From assembly GCF_042453785.1 (NCBI RefSeq), contig NC_091669.1, positions 12,350,501 through 12,414,500 of the forward strand: 64,000 nt of DNA, given 5' to 3'. Below the pieces are notes generated by a model. The model was not told the origin of the DNA and ran no database searches. It saw nothing but the letters and a program-made list of their open reading frames with translations. The DNA is from Malus domestica (Eukaryota > Streptophyta > Magnoliopsida > Rosales > Rosaceae). Of the stretch, positions 10,981 to 22,670 are shown one piece after another (the first letter of the stretch is position 1; each line of letters opens with the position of its first letter). Both the position numbers and the translations under genes were made by a program.

Positions 10981-13130
10981 TGAAAACCGTACCAAACCAA
11001 TGGGTTGGATCATATCATTTTGGACTAAAAGAAAATGTGTGAAGAAGTTTTGCGACACACGTTTTTTACACATATTTTCACACATTTTGTAAAGCTTCTT
11101 CCGTAATGTATTTTAAAGATTCAACTGTCTATCTTTTAGTGTTTCTTTGTATAATCGTATTCGTCCATTTTCTTCACTACAAATGAATGTCTTCATGGTT
11201 TTAGATTTGTCTAAGTTTTTACAATGATGATCTATGAGTGATGTACTAAAATATAAATGGTTCTAACCATTGAAATACTTTACGAAGTAGGCCCTACAAA
11301 TTGGGTGTCAAAATATGTGGCAAAAGCATGTGTCCCCAGATCCAAACCATTTGTTATATATACAATGACTTTAAAGACGGGATTTGAGCTAAATCAAATG
11401 GATCAGCTCTAATTGAATATCTTTGTTGAAAAAACTATAATTGGATATCAAATTCGTCATTCAAGTAAATTAAACTTGATAAGCTCGCTCACAAATGAAA
11501 CGAACTTGATGAACTCGCTTATCGTTAGATTGTAGTAGTAGAGAAAATTATTTCTAGTTATGGGAGTAGTGGAGTTGGTTAGTAAGACGAACTGGGACAA
11601 GTCCTCGACCCAAAGTTAGTTCAAAACCCAGCCAATTGTGCAACTCTTAGTAAGCTAGGGGCATATATTGGCGAGATAATGTATGTATTTTTCTTCATTT
11701 TCGTACATTGCACAACATTAAGTGAAAATTTTTATGTTCTGATCATTGATGCGATTAACGAGACCAGCTCTATTCCTTGGCATCTCAATACATTGGTGTT
11801 CAATATTCAGCCGACTGCTTGGAACTTTCAAAGTATTTCATTTTGCCATATTATCGAGAAGTAAATTTTGTGGTTGATGCGTTAGCTAAAATTGGTCATC
11901 TGTCTCATGATTGTTAGGTTTGGTGATGCACTCTTTCCTGTGAGGCTCGTGCTGCTTGGTTTTGGGATTTCTGTTTTAGTTCTTGCCAGGGGCCTTCTCT
12001 TTGTAATTTTTATTCGTATATAAAAAATATTTTATCTTTCACATTAATAATTTTGTTATATAAACTCATTGTCATCTCTAATTACACATCTGTCTTTTAG
12101 GGTAAGTTTTGTCCCATAAGTTATGACAATTATTTTCCGTTTTTGTTACAAAAATTGTAGGACTTTGCACAAGTTATGGCGATTGTTCTTATCATATTTA
12201 CTAAATTTCTTTAATTTAAGAGATGTGATCAACAATACAATCAATGACCGTGTTCTATGTAGCTTAAAAATTAGTTGAGCAATCTTGCTCTTGTTCAGTC
12301 AAACCAAGCTTTCCTATAATTTTAGAACTGAAAACAATTGCCCATCTAATTAACCAAAAACCACTTGAAATAACTTATAATTTCGTTCACGTCATGAAGG
12401 ATAAGCATCTCAAACTTAACAAGAGCAAGCCCTACCACCTTAATCATTTGATTAATTAATTTAAGCCACAATTTTTAAGAGAATAGAGCAGCATTCCCCA
12501 CCCCTGGAAGGCTTGACTTTGGCAGCTTAAAATCCTCTTCGTTTAACCCTAGTTAGGGGGTTTCATCTTTGACTCATATATCAAACCTCAAGTGCTAAGC
12601 GGTTAATAAATTAATACAAGAAGACCAAATAAACATAAAAGCAAAAAATGAACAAAAATACTAGTACATAATTATACTTTTTCGGCAAACTAAATACATG
12701 ATGATAGATGATAGTTTGGTCTAATGACACATAGTCTTTGTTGATGGAAGTTCAGGTCCTCGATTCAACTATCATGAACTACAATTGTGCTGCTATGTCA
12801 TTTATTGCTGCATCGAACTTTTAAACTATCAAATTTCTGAAATGTGGTGTTATCCACACAGTTATTTTTACTTCTCACCACTCTTTCAGCCATCCTTAGA
12901 TCAAATGAATTGAGAAAAATTAATGGAAAAAAATGAACTTCATGTGTGAACGATTGACTGAACTACAAGCTCTTTGCTTGCCAAACTGGTTAAGTAAGTG
13001 GAATTTTAGTGTTCATAACCATTTTACATATAAACTTCGTAGATTATGTATTTATTCTCTGTTATGGCAACACAACTGTGGATGCAAATTTTCTCTTCCT
13101 TGATCTTGGACAATTTTGCACCTACAAAAC
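10981..13130. other. Intergenic, AT-rich, with transposon scraps
   Basis: No gene is supported. The stretch contains a LINE RNase H remnant (11690-12030) and a half-copy of the beta-COP intron MITE end near 12843-12890 (GGTGTTATCCACACAG and TTTTTACTTCTCACC). The rest is low-complexity AT-rich DNA. Confidence 0.5.
11690..12030 (+). pseudogene. LINE (L1-type) RNase H C-terminal remnant
   Basis: A frame near 11845-11905 reads EVNFVVDALAKIGHLSHD, which matches the C-terminal end of the RNase H domain of plant non-LTR retrotransposons (pattern E-x-N-x-x-A-D-x-L-A-K). Related residues upstream (INETSSIPWHL, about 11755) lie in a different frame, so at least one frameshift is present. A typical LINE 3' tail (CTTTGTAATTTTTATTC) follows. 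This is a dead 5'-truncated fragment. Confidence 0.55.
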
Positions 13131-13363
13131 AACTAGCACCTTAGGTTAAGGCCAAAAGTCTCACGCGCTCACAATGGATGGGGGGGGCTTTGGCCGAAGA
13201 ACCTCCGATGCCAAAGTTAGAATTTAGAGAGAAAAAAAAGTGTTTAGAGTATTTGAGATTTTTTGTAAGAGAATTGGAATTAGTGTTTGGTGAAAATGGG
13301 AACCAATTTATAGGAGAGGAAAGGGTGGCCGGGCACTTAGTAGGGTTTTTAGGTTTTGTTTTG

Positions 13364-13395
13364 GTTTAATTAGCCAATTAATTGGCTAATTAAAC
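13364..13395. repeat. Perfect 32-bp palindrome
   Basis: The two 16-nt halves are exact reverse complements with no spacer. The centre is CCAATTAATTGG and the outermost pair is G13364 with C13395. Confidence 0.9.
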
Positions 13396-13532
13396 ATAAA
13401 AGAAAATGCTTTTGTGGTTATGGAATTTATTGGCTAATAAAAAGGAAGAAATTGTGAAAAAGGTAGAAAAGGTGATGGATGAGGTTTTTGAAATGGGGAT
13501 AGCCGGCCCTAGGTTTGAATGGGTGTTTCAAT

Positions 13533-13580
13533 TTGACTAATTAAGGGATTGATTAGGTAATTAATCCCTTAATTAGTCAA
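13533..13580. repeat. Inverted repeat with perfect 18-bp arms
   Basis: The arm at 13533-13550 (TTGACTAATTAAGGGATT) is matched exactly in reverse complement by 13563-13580, with a 12-nt spacer. Confidence 0.9.
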
Positions 13581-13605
13581 TTTTTAGGAAATATGAAAGG
13601 AATAT

Positions 13606-13635
13606 ATTATTTAGCTAATTGATTAGCTAAATAAT
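13606..13635. repeat. Inverted repeat with perfect 14-bp arms
   Basis: ATTATTTAGCTAAT at 13606-13619 is repeated in reverse complement at 13622-13635, with a 2-nt spacer. It shares the TTAGCTAAT/ATTAGC theme with the palindrome 240 bp upstream. Confidence 0.9.
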
Positions 13636-14109
13636 GGAATATAAAACATATTAAATAAATTAGGTTTTGGGAATTACCTTATAGAAAGGATTTGATGAAA
13701 TATGCTTTAAATTGTTACCTATTTTGGGCACTTTTGTTTTGGTTGAAAGATGATTGCCCACTGCTCGCGCGTATGAATCCCGGTATGCCTCAAGGACATT
13801 TTTGTCTTCTTTTGTCGAAAAATCCACGTGGCGCCCAGTGAATTTTTTGGCTCCACAACAACCTTATTAAGTAGTTTTTTGTTTAGCAGTACTTTTATTC
13901 ACTGTTAAAGAAAATTTCAAATTTAAGTCATATAATTGGAGACGACGATACATTTTAATTTATAATGAGTTTGATACCTAATTGTTTCTACCCTCATTGA
14001 CTTAACATAATTTTATTGCGGAACTATGATTAAATCGTAAAAGTTTACTAATTTCCCTATTATTTGTCAAGTGTATGACAATATAATAACTTTTCTTTCA
14101 AATTGATAT

Positions 14110-14262
14110 GATTTTATTGTTTTTTTTTCCGCTATCTTCAATTACATGAGATATATAATTCATTACCCGTGCATACAAGTGATATTTAGAACAAGGAATC
14201 GAACACATAAGTTTGTAAGGACAAGCGCGCACACACTTGACCAACTGAACTACAAAATTTGC
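14110..14262 (-). mobile_element. tRNA-derived SINE
   Basis: Read on the minus strand, TAGTTCAGTTGGTCAAG (14236-14252) is an A-box match and TGTTCGATTCCTTG (14194-14207) is a B-box match. Their separation of about 30-40 bp is that of an internal RNA polymerase III promoter. This layout defines tRNA-derived SINEs; the 3' end is not clear. Confidence 0.6.
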
Positions 14263-15215
14263 GTTTCCTACTCCTTAATGCTAAATAACATACTTATGAT
14301 CACACCATTTATAACTAATTGATTGTGATTAGTTAGACTTTAGCCCTCCACCCTTCCATCCATCCCTTCCACCCGAGCACCACTAAGCGCGGGTCCCACC
14401 TCGACGTCTCTCTCTCTCTGACCCTTCCAACCTTAACCTCTCATGCCTCACCTCCCCCAACCTCTTGCCATGTTTCTCGAGTCTGACGACTCCTCAAGGG
14501 GCCAACCACCCAACCCCTTCTCCTAGTCCTTTCCGTCGGGCAGATATAGGATTTCAAAATTTTGAATTTCTAGGTTTTTAATTCCAACACCCAAAATCTC
14601 AGTTGCAGAAGCAGAAGAATTTCCAGATGCAAAAGCACCCAATTTCAAACCCTAATCCCCAAATTGCTCCTCTACACAAATCAATTTCAGACCCTAATCC
14701 CCAAATTGCTACTCTACTGAAATCAATTTCAAACCCTAATACCTAGAGAATTGAGCATGTTGTGGATGGTCTGAGAGACCATGGCAGCTTCTTTGTGGAT
14801 CACGAACTCGAACCACATCCAAAACTACGAGGTTCGATTCCTCCTCGAGTTCTTTGACTTTCATGCAAATTGGATGGATTTTCGAGTGGAACTGTTCGCC
14901 ATGGCCTACAGCAACGCCTCGACCAAGTTGTTTGGGGAGGTGAGATGAACGCATCACAAAAGAGAAAGAAATAGAGGATGTTGAGATGGCGACGGCATCG
15001 TCGTCAAATCTGACGAATGAGGGATTGGTGTTCCAGAAAATCACGGCCAACAACTTGAAAAATTGTATGCCTTTGCCTGCCTTCAATGACGAAGAAGAGA
15101 GCTAGCTTCGATTAGGGTGTTGGTGGTTGTGGCTTTTTGTAAATGGGAGTTACAGAGAGGTGAGGGGGGAAGGAAGGAGATCTAGATTCGGGTTTTTCTA
15201 GTTTTTTTTTTTTTT
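14263..15215. other. Unassigned, mixed composition; no confident gene
   Basis: The stretch is less AT-rich than its surroundings and has a repeated phrase (CAATTTCAAACCCTAATCCCC and CAATTTCAGACCCTAATCCCC near 14640-14740). Open frames on both strands at 14736-15086 match no family I know. It could be a 5'-end gene fragment carried by a transposon. A poly-T run ends it near 15218. Confidence 0.3.
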
Positions 15216-15218
15216 TTT

Positions 15219-15655
15219 TAATTTTTAATAGGGTTAATATTATAATATTTTTAATGTATAAAAACTTATATTTTTTTGCCACGTGGCAGCCACATCAACA
15301 CATATATGGCAGCCACATCAACATTTAACAGATCAATAGATGAAAAATCTAACGGATGTATTATTTTGAAATAAAATAGTACGTAAGGTATGAAATTGAA
15401 ATGTTTTAAATATGTTGTATAAAAAATTATATTTTTTTTTGTTTTTTTATATATATTTTTAATTTTTAATAGGGTTAATATTATAATATTTTTAATGTAT
15501 AAAGAATTATATTTTTTTGCCATGTGGTAGCCACATCAGCATTTAACAGATCAATGAATGAAAAATCTAACAGATATATTATTTTGAAATAAAATAGTAC
15601 GTGAGATATGAAAATGAAATGTTTTAAAGATGTTATAATAGACCTCAAATCTAAA
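15219..15655. repeat. Two tandem copies of a ~200-bp AT-rich unit
   Basis: The unit at about 15219-15418 (starts AATTTTTAATAGGGTTAATA, includes TTTTTTTGCCACGTGGCAGC) recurs at about 15460-15655 with scattered substitutions and a short deletion. Both copies end in the same ATGAAAAATCTAAC ... AAAATAGTACGT sequence. This is a local duplication, with no coding potential. Confidence 0.75.
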
Positions 15656-16380
15656 GGGTATTATGTAATTTACCCTAAGGAAAAAGTAGGAAGCGGCCAA
15701 ATCTGACAAGGAAGTGACTTGACTCAACTGGCAATCATCCGCCTCAGACAGCGGACTGATGTCCACCAATTTTGGCTCCAGTGTTTGTAGGGATTATGTA
15801 ATCATAGATTTCTATTAATTAGTTAATACCGATATTTATTTTAATTAATCTAGATCTTCCAAAAAAAGTAAAATAAAGGAAAAAATATATTCTTATTCTT
15901 ATTTTTTCTACTTTATTGATTAAAATCTTATTTTTTTTCAATTTTTGATCAAGATCCGTAGATTTTAATAAACATAATTAATTATTTCAATAATAAAATA
16001 TTTTATTTATAAATATGTTCATTTAGTGTTAAAAACGTTATATTTGCTATATTTATATTTATGATTAAATTTTTTTATCATATATTTTTATTTTTAGTTT
16101 GTACCTATTTTTAATTTGTAACCTTTTTTTTTAATTTATACCAATTTTCTTTGTACCCATATATTAATTCTTTTTTGTGCCCATATTTTTTAAACATTTA
16201 TTTGTATTTGTACTCATATTTTTTAATTTATTTGTACCCATTTTTAATTTTGTTAAATGTACCCGTGCTAATTATATGTATTTATTTTATATTTAAAATA
16301 TATCAAGTTAATTTTTAAAATATGTTAATAATTATGTGGGTACATTATTTTTTTGCTATAATCTTTGTGAAGAACAATAT
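15656..16380. other. AT-rich intergenic, no gene seen
   Basis: Very AT-rich, with degenerate repeats of TTGTACCCAT/TTTTAATTTGT around 16090-16270. No open frame or RNA gene is supported. Confidence 0.5.
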
Positions 16381-19036
16381 TGACACACCCCGTCCCGAAG
16401 GAGGGCGTGCTGGCCGTCACGTGAGAGTGACGTAACCATTTACACAGTTCGGAAGCTTTAAAAAACTTTCCAATTACTAAGATAACACACCCGAGGGTGA
16501 GTCCTACTTTTGTGAATTCTGTCAGAACACCGTTGGATTCCTCGTGGCCACCAAAGCTCTGCTAACTTGAACCTGGAGGGGCGCAAAACAAAATTGAGTG
16601 GGTCAGTAAAACAAAGTTTTTCGAAAACTTTTCATTTAAAACATTTCTAACCCCTCACCGTAAAACCTGTATACTTTCCCAGAAAATAGCATATATATAA
16701 ACATATATATAAGCAAAAATCTCAAATCTCAAACCTTTAACACTTTTCAGAAAAATATATATGAAATCTCAAAGCTTGAATCCCAAATCTTTAACATTTT
16801 TCAAGAAAAACATGCCATGCCATAAATCAAAATATAAATCAGGTGAAATAAGGAATCAATCGGAGACCCTGCAGTTGGTCCTATACGATTAATTCAATAG
16901 CTCAATATCTCACTAAGCCGGAGTCACCACAGTGACCTATACGGCCCTACTCTGCACATCACTCGGAACTACGTAAGGTAGTCTATACGATGAAAGGTGT
17001 AAAAATACGCTCTAGTGCTTCTCTCATCATATCATCAGCGCGCATAACTAAGGTCACCCACTAGTCGGAATCACGCCTAGTGATCTATACGACTAGCATG
17101 TCGGAACCCTCACATGGTCTGTACGACATCCACCTACTTGGATCCAAGGCGAGCGTGCGGTGTGGTGAATAAAATAAGCACTAACACCTAGGGTGCAGGT
17201 ATGAGCTTAAACATCTTATCAACAATCAATTAAATGAATAATGAACTCACCTGACTTACCTGTGCCTCCACCGCACCATGCAACATGTATGCATCATATA
17301 TCAATCATATAACTCATACGCAATTCACATTTTTCAAATAATTCTATGCATAGCATTTTTAAAACATATTTTCATATAAATTCATTTTCTGGGAAAAATC
17401 AATAGTATAAAGGTAGTACAAAAACAAAACTGCCCACTCACCTGGAGTTCGCCCAACAACTCCCTAGCACCACACATCAAGGCATCATGAAGATTAGCGC
17501 CTAGAACAATAATCAAACCCAACCTTAGAAATCCTGCCGATAGAATACATAACTTATATAAGACACGTCACTACGTAATTCGATCCGGATGATCTGCAAC
17601 TCAGATTTCAAATCCGTAACTTCCAGAGGTCCACAATATACCTCTAGGACAACATCTTAAAATTTCATTACCATCCAACGGTCGGATCTCCGTCAATTTC
17701 CAAAAATAAGTGACGGTTAACATTCTATTTTATGAACTTACAACTTCAATTCCGGAAGATCCGTAAATCGGATTCTCAATCCGTAAGTTCCTATAATCCT
17801 CAAATATTACGTATTACAACGTATCAAAGTTTGGTGACGATCCAACGGTCGGATCGTCAATTCACATTTTCACCTAACCACGAATCGTAACCAACTTAGG
17901 TTCAATTATTCAATTTACGTCCATCAATTATCAAAACAGAACCTAGAACCTTAATCACAAGCTAATAATGACATTGGCGGGCCATTGGCCACGCACCGCC
18001 GCGCGGGCCGCCGCGGGTGGCGGTTGGCCGCCCCGGCTCGCCGGAAAATTCAACTATTTCCAAAAATTACTAAAATTTGCAGATTTGAAGATCTCAATGA
18101 GTAGAACAACTTTCATACCTGAGGCCAAGGCCAATTTGGCCTGGAAGTGCTTCAATTTCACCAAAACCGTGAAGAACCCTAGAATTGGGTGTTTCCAATT
18201 CGACCTTCAAACTTGTTCCAACGCCTCAATTACCTCTTGGGCTTTGTTTTAGGTCCTAAGGGAATGCTAATGGTGTTAGTAATTGAAAGAAAACATTTCA
18301 AAATTTGGAGAATTTAAACAAAAGGGTCGCGGCACCCGTAGGGGTGTTCTTCGCGAAATCACAACGAAATTCAATGATTCTTGGGGTGAAACGTGAAGAG
18401 GGAAGGCCTAGATGATGATTAGGAGTGGTACCTTGATTCAATTCGTCGGAAAATTGGACGAAAATGGCGAAAACCCGCCGATTGGAAGTCGCGGGTCGCG
18501 CGGGTATACGGGTTGGGGAAAACCCATTTCTTCCTTCTCTCCTCCGCTTCTCGCCCTCTCTCCTTTCCTCCTTTCCTTCCTCTAGTTGGTCAGCTTCTCC
18601 CTCTCTCTTCTCCCCATTCGGTCTCTCCTCCTTCTTCTCCGATTGGGCAGCTTTGCCCAATCCCTCTTCTTTTCTGTTTTCTTCTCACGCACACACACAC
18701 ACACAAAACTTTCTCTCATCCCAACCATCCATTTCATTCATCATTAAATCTGGGCCGTCCATTTTCATAAAAGAATTTCTATATTTTACTAAAATTATAA
18801 TTCCTTAAAATCCCAACTTCAAACTTTAATAACTTCTTCGATATAACTCCAAATCACGAACCGTCTGCGCCCACGCGTCCGTAACGACGAGTACTACGGG
18901 GATATGTCAAGAAAACAAATCTTAGATGGCACGACATGGTGATTAACCTCGAATAATGCACGTACCTTCAAAGGGCATTTTTGTAAAATCCTTTATGAAA
19001 ACTTTAAAAATTCTTAAAATTAGGGACGGGCTGTCA
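16381..19036 (-). repeat. 3' LTR (2,656 bp) of the gypsy element
   Basis: Same length and sequence as the 5' LTR apart from A at 17352 (G in the partner). The hairpin array lies at 16861-17126. Outer flank: AGAACAATAT immediately before TGACACACCC. Confidence 0.95.
16861..17126. repeat. Array of five small hairpins with conserved flanks (3' LTR copy)
   Basis: Units at 16861-16888, 16919-16944, 16964-16990, 17066-17092 and 17102-17126 have the form CGGA, a 3-5 bp stem, a 4-8 nt loop, the complementary stem, then CT(A/G)TACG(A/G). Stems differ: GACC/GGTC, GTCAC/GTGAC, ACTAC/GTAGT, ATCAC/GTGAT, ACC/GGT. The same array is repeated in the other LTR at +6290, and two more units occur in the interior at 21814-21841 and 21881-21907. 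Confidence 0.8.
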
Positions 19037-20003
19037 CAATCTACCCACCTTAAAGAAATTTCGTCCCCGAAATTTACACAATCTTTACAATCCAGCAATA
19101 TCCATAAAACAGCCCGAAACACAACTCTCTCATTCGATTCTCTGACTTTCAAGTAGTTTCTTCCACTGAAAGATTCCTCCATAAATTTTCACCAAACTCA
19201 GAGTCTTGAATATCATCCGTCCCCAATTCTAACAATTTCGAAACACAAGACATAGCTTTCCACGGCCTTATGGCGTTACTCTAGGGAACAAACTGAAGGG
19301 ACCAACATACCCAAGAAGTTTAACAGATCCCAATCTCCTTTTTCCATAAAACAAATAAATAACTGTTGCGCTTATCTGGAAAGGTTGATGTTCTCATACT
19401 GAAGTAACATACGCTGACGTCACAAGTCGATCAATTATTATTCAAATTCCAACCTAACTATTTTGTATACGAGGAAGCTTGTCCACGAAATCCATAGTAA
19501 TATTCTCCCATTTCCGCCGTGGAATGGGAAATGACTACATTATTCCAAAAGACTTATTTCTTTCTGCTTTAACCTGATGACTGATGATACGCCTACTAAC
19601 ATACTTCGCCATTCCTCTTTTCATACCCGTCAATAGTACATGAACGAATGGTATGATAAATCTTAGTACTTTCGGGATGCATTGTAGAAGTGGAATAATG
19701 TACATCGTCAAAATTGCTTTCTTTAATTCCACACCATTAGGCATAAACACTTTGTTCCCTTGCATAAGCTTGTCATCTGATTCTCTAACTCTAAGGTCTT
19801 TCTTTTTCCCGTTATTCCTTGCTTTAAATAAATTCTTGAATTTCTTCGTCAAACGCTTGAGTCTCGAGTACGATCTACCAAATGGGTCCAACTTGGAAAT
19901 TAGCAAATAAGGCTTCTTCTCGATTTTTCGATACCCAACTTTACTCCAGTAGATTTCAAATCCACAAGAAGATGAACATAGCAAGCGTACCAAGCATTAA
20001 TTC
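19037..20003 (-). pseudogene. Gypsy integrase remnants and 3' purine tract
   Basis: On the minus strand, pieces of integrase survive: a relic of the N-terminal zinc-finger region (KYVSRRIISHQVKAER, about 19560-19605; one cysteine replaced), then RRKWENITMDFVDKLP (about 19470-19517) and IIIDRLVTSAYVTS, which belong before and in the catalytic core. They are in different frames, and most of the core is missing before the tract next to the LTR. Not functional. Confidence 0.7.
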
Positions 20004-20351
20004 TCACTGGGGTCTTCCTACTAAATGCATCAGCCACAATATTAGCTCGACCACCCTAGTCGCACAATCATAATCACTAAGCAACTCAATCCACCTTTGT
20101 TGCCTAAGATTAATATCTCTCAGCGTAAACATATATTGGAGACTCTTATGATTCATTAAAATCTTGCATTTCTCACCAATAATATAATGTCTCCATAACT
20201 TCAAAGTAAGAATGATAGCCGCCAATTCCAAATCACACGTAGGGTAATTCATCTTATGAGATCCCAATGGCCATGAAGCATAGGCAATCATCCTACCATG
20301 CTGCATCAACGCGCATTCAAGAACATTCAAAGAAGTATTACTATAGACCAC
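20004..20351 (-). pseudogene. Gypsy RNase H remnant
   Basis: A 115-codon minus-strand open stretch contains ASWPLGSHKMNYPTCDLELA, LKLWRHYIIGEKCKI and INLRQQRWIELLSDYDC, the typical Ty3/gypsy RNase H block. Its later residues (VVELILWLMHLVGRPQ) are a shifted reading of the end normally occupied by the A-D-A-L-S-R motif. It is the longest intact piece of the element's pol. Confidence 0.85.
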
Positions 20352-21377
20352 ATAATTACCACTATCGTCTGGGAGTGTGAAAACAGATGCATGAGTGAGG
20401 GAATACTTTACTTGCTGAAGCTCTACTTATAATTTTTCATCCCACTCAAACTTAACCTCTTTTCTCATCAATCTCGCCAAGGGCGAAGCAATAATTAAAA
20501 TCTTGGACGAACTATCGACAATATCCTGCTAATCCGAGAAAACTCTGAACCTCAGTCACAGTTCGCAATTGTTCCAAATTCTCAATCGTTGCTACTCTTT
20601 TAAGAATCCATTTGAATACCTTAAGTAGATATAATTAATTTATCCAACATTAGCATTTGCTAAACTTAGCATACATCAACGTTCCCTCAATCTTTGCAAC
20701 ACCAACTTTAAATATCTAGCATGCACTGCTCTAATCTTATCAATCTCGTCAATGGCAAACAATAACAACCCGGTCCAGATATCACTGGAATACTTCCTTC
20801 AGCAAACTCATAAAAGTAGCAGGTGCATTCGTCACTCCGTATGGCATCCTAACTTGAAATGACCATAACGAGTCCTGGATTCAGTCTTATGAACATCCTC
20901 ACTGTTAATCTTCAACTAATATCATTCAGACCTCTAGTCAATCTCAGAAAGTACCCAGGCGCCTCAGAGCTGATCAAATAATCATCAATACACAACAATG
21001 GATAACAGCTCTCAATCGTTACCCGATTCAATTACCTAATATCAATGCCTAGCCTTAATGTCCACTTTCTTCCTCACAAATAAACCGAAGCTTTTCCAAT
21101 GTGATATAATAAGTTGAATGGAACTTTTAACTCAACCTGAACCAATCTCTAACATAGGATTTGTACCTAAAAACAATTCAATAATGGAACCCACATCTCT
21201 GCCTGGCGGTAATCTAGGTAAGTCATTTGGAAATACACCAGGAAAATGTCTAACCATCTTTACATCTTCCATACTATTAGGATCAACATCATTTAGCACC
21301 ATATGAACTAAATATCTTGGCAGCCTTTTGATAACAATCTTCTTTGCTCTCTCAACATGAATAATGGCATGACTCAC
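20352..21377 (-). pseudogene. Gypsy reverse transcriptase remnants
   Basis: On the minus strand, HFPGVFPNDLPRLPPGRDV (about 21170-21270) is the region preceding RT, and MPYGVTNAPATFMSLL (about 20805-20855) is an RT core motif. Intervening sequence matches RT only if several frameshifts are allowed, and the catalytic YxDD box is not in an open frame. The RT is inactive. Confidence 0.8.
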
Positions 21378-22670
21378 TCCACTTTACTTACCCCCAAAAG
21401 TAACCTATGGTCATCCAGGTCGACAAAAATTAACTGATTCGCCATAGCAATCTAGCTTGGCACATTTATTCTGCACCCACTTTGTGCCAAAAATCACCTC
21501 AAAATCCACAATATCCAACGGAATAAAATTCACCGACATGACATTTTTCACCATCACCGGACACCCTAAATAGCACCATACTAACGTAGGATGACCTACG
21601 TGTTTACTTGCTTAACGAATCCAACAAATAAGTTATAAATATTACGGTATGCAGCCCGCAATACAAATAACCCAATGTTGTCTCGATAAGTAAGTAACAA
21701 TTCCTGAATGTGTAATATTATCTTGTTCTTCCTTAGAAATACATAAATACGCCTCGATCGTGCTCCAACATTACTTTCTTTGGCAACATCATCCATAATA
21801 AGAAATATATCAGTTGGAGTCAGCTAGAATGACCTGTGCGACTGAGTCTACAACTTGACTATCCATGCTAGCTCATAAGTCGAAGTCACATATAATGACC
21901 TGTACGACTTACCCGTCAATTTTCCAAGTGATATGTTAAGGAAGACTGTTGGGTAACAACTGATCTCAGGGACAATTCATACCTCTATGTCCCATCCGTC
22001 CACATGAACACATTCACTGATTCCCACACTCTCCAAAGTGTCTAATATTATACCTATGGCACAAATATACATTTCCTCTACCAGAGTCATCTTGTCTCAG
22101 AAATCTGGGATCACTAGTAAATCTATCACTTCGCCTCTGACCAGTGGCAGTAAAACCTAAGCTGGGAAAATTAGCTCTAATTTCACTTCCTTTGAAGCTT
22201 TGAGTCCTCCGAGGTTTTTGATATGACGAATCTTTAACTTTATCGTCTTATTCTGATTCTCATTCCTTTCTTATTCCTCTTTACTCTCGCTGATCATATT
22301 CTCAAAGTCTTTAAAGCCCAACAACATCTCGTAAACTCTTGGTAAAAAGTACAATGGATTGTGGTCGCCAAAGAACGTCACTTCTTCTTATTATCCAGCC
22401 AAAAACGACATAACACCTCGACCGGATTAGTAACAACATCCGAATGGAAACAAGGCAAGTCTGTATTCAAATTTAACTTATAACCAGTCTCAAGGTTCCT
22501 TTAGATAATAGACTGAATCACAATGGCAATAGTTCCCCCCCAAACTACTATATCAGGGAATTTAGGCTCATCCGAACTACGTGGCTCGCTACGAGGCGGT
22601 ATAGTTCTGACAGAAAACACTAGGAAATTCTCAAGATGTCCAGAATTGCAACCTAGGCTCTGATACCAAC
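21378..22670 (-). pseudogene. Gypsy gag/protease remnant and primer-binding site
   Basis: A degenerate CCHC knuckle reads CSCGRMGHRGMNCP on the minus strand at about 21955-22000, with one residue missing between the first two cysteines. The rest of gag is broken into short frames. The primer-binding site abuts the LTR. Two extra hairpin units with CTGTGCGA and CTGTACGA flanks lie at 21814-21841 and 21881-21907. Confidence 0.65.

Larger units (their letters stand above)
13140..13870. repeat. Probable degraded LTR fragment containing three palindromes
   Basis: The segment carries phrases I associate with plant LTR retrotransposon LTRs (TTTGGCCGAAGAACCTCCGA near 13189 and CCACGTGGCGCCCAGTGA near 13824). 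I could not find paired LTRs, a primer-binding site or a target duplication. An open frame at 13178-13369 is probably accidental. Three palindromes or inverted repeats lie at 13364-13395, 13533-13580 and 13606-13635. Confidence 0.35.

Noticed and set aside
13178-13369. 63-aa open frame
   Set aside because: Lies within a probable LTR fragment and has no domain; likely accidental.
16861-17126. CRISPR-like array reading of the regularly spaced motif
   Set aside because: Units are short, hairpin-shaped, unevenly spaced and inside a plant retrotransposon LTR.
18298-18660. Open frames in the LTRs (120 aa minus, 114 aa plus, also at 24588-25098)
   Set aside because: They lie in the CT-rich low-complexity part of the LTR, overlap each other on both strands and have no recognisable domain.
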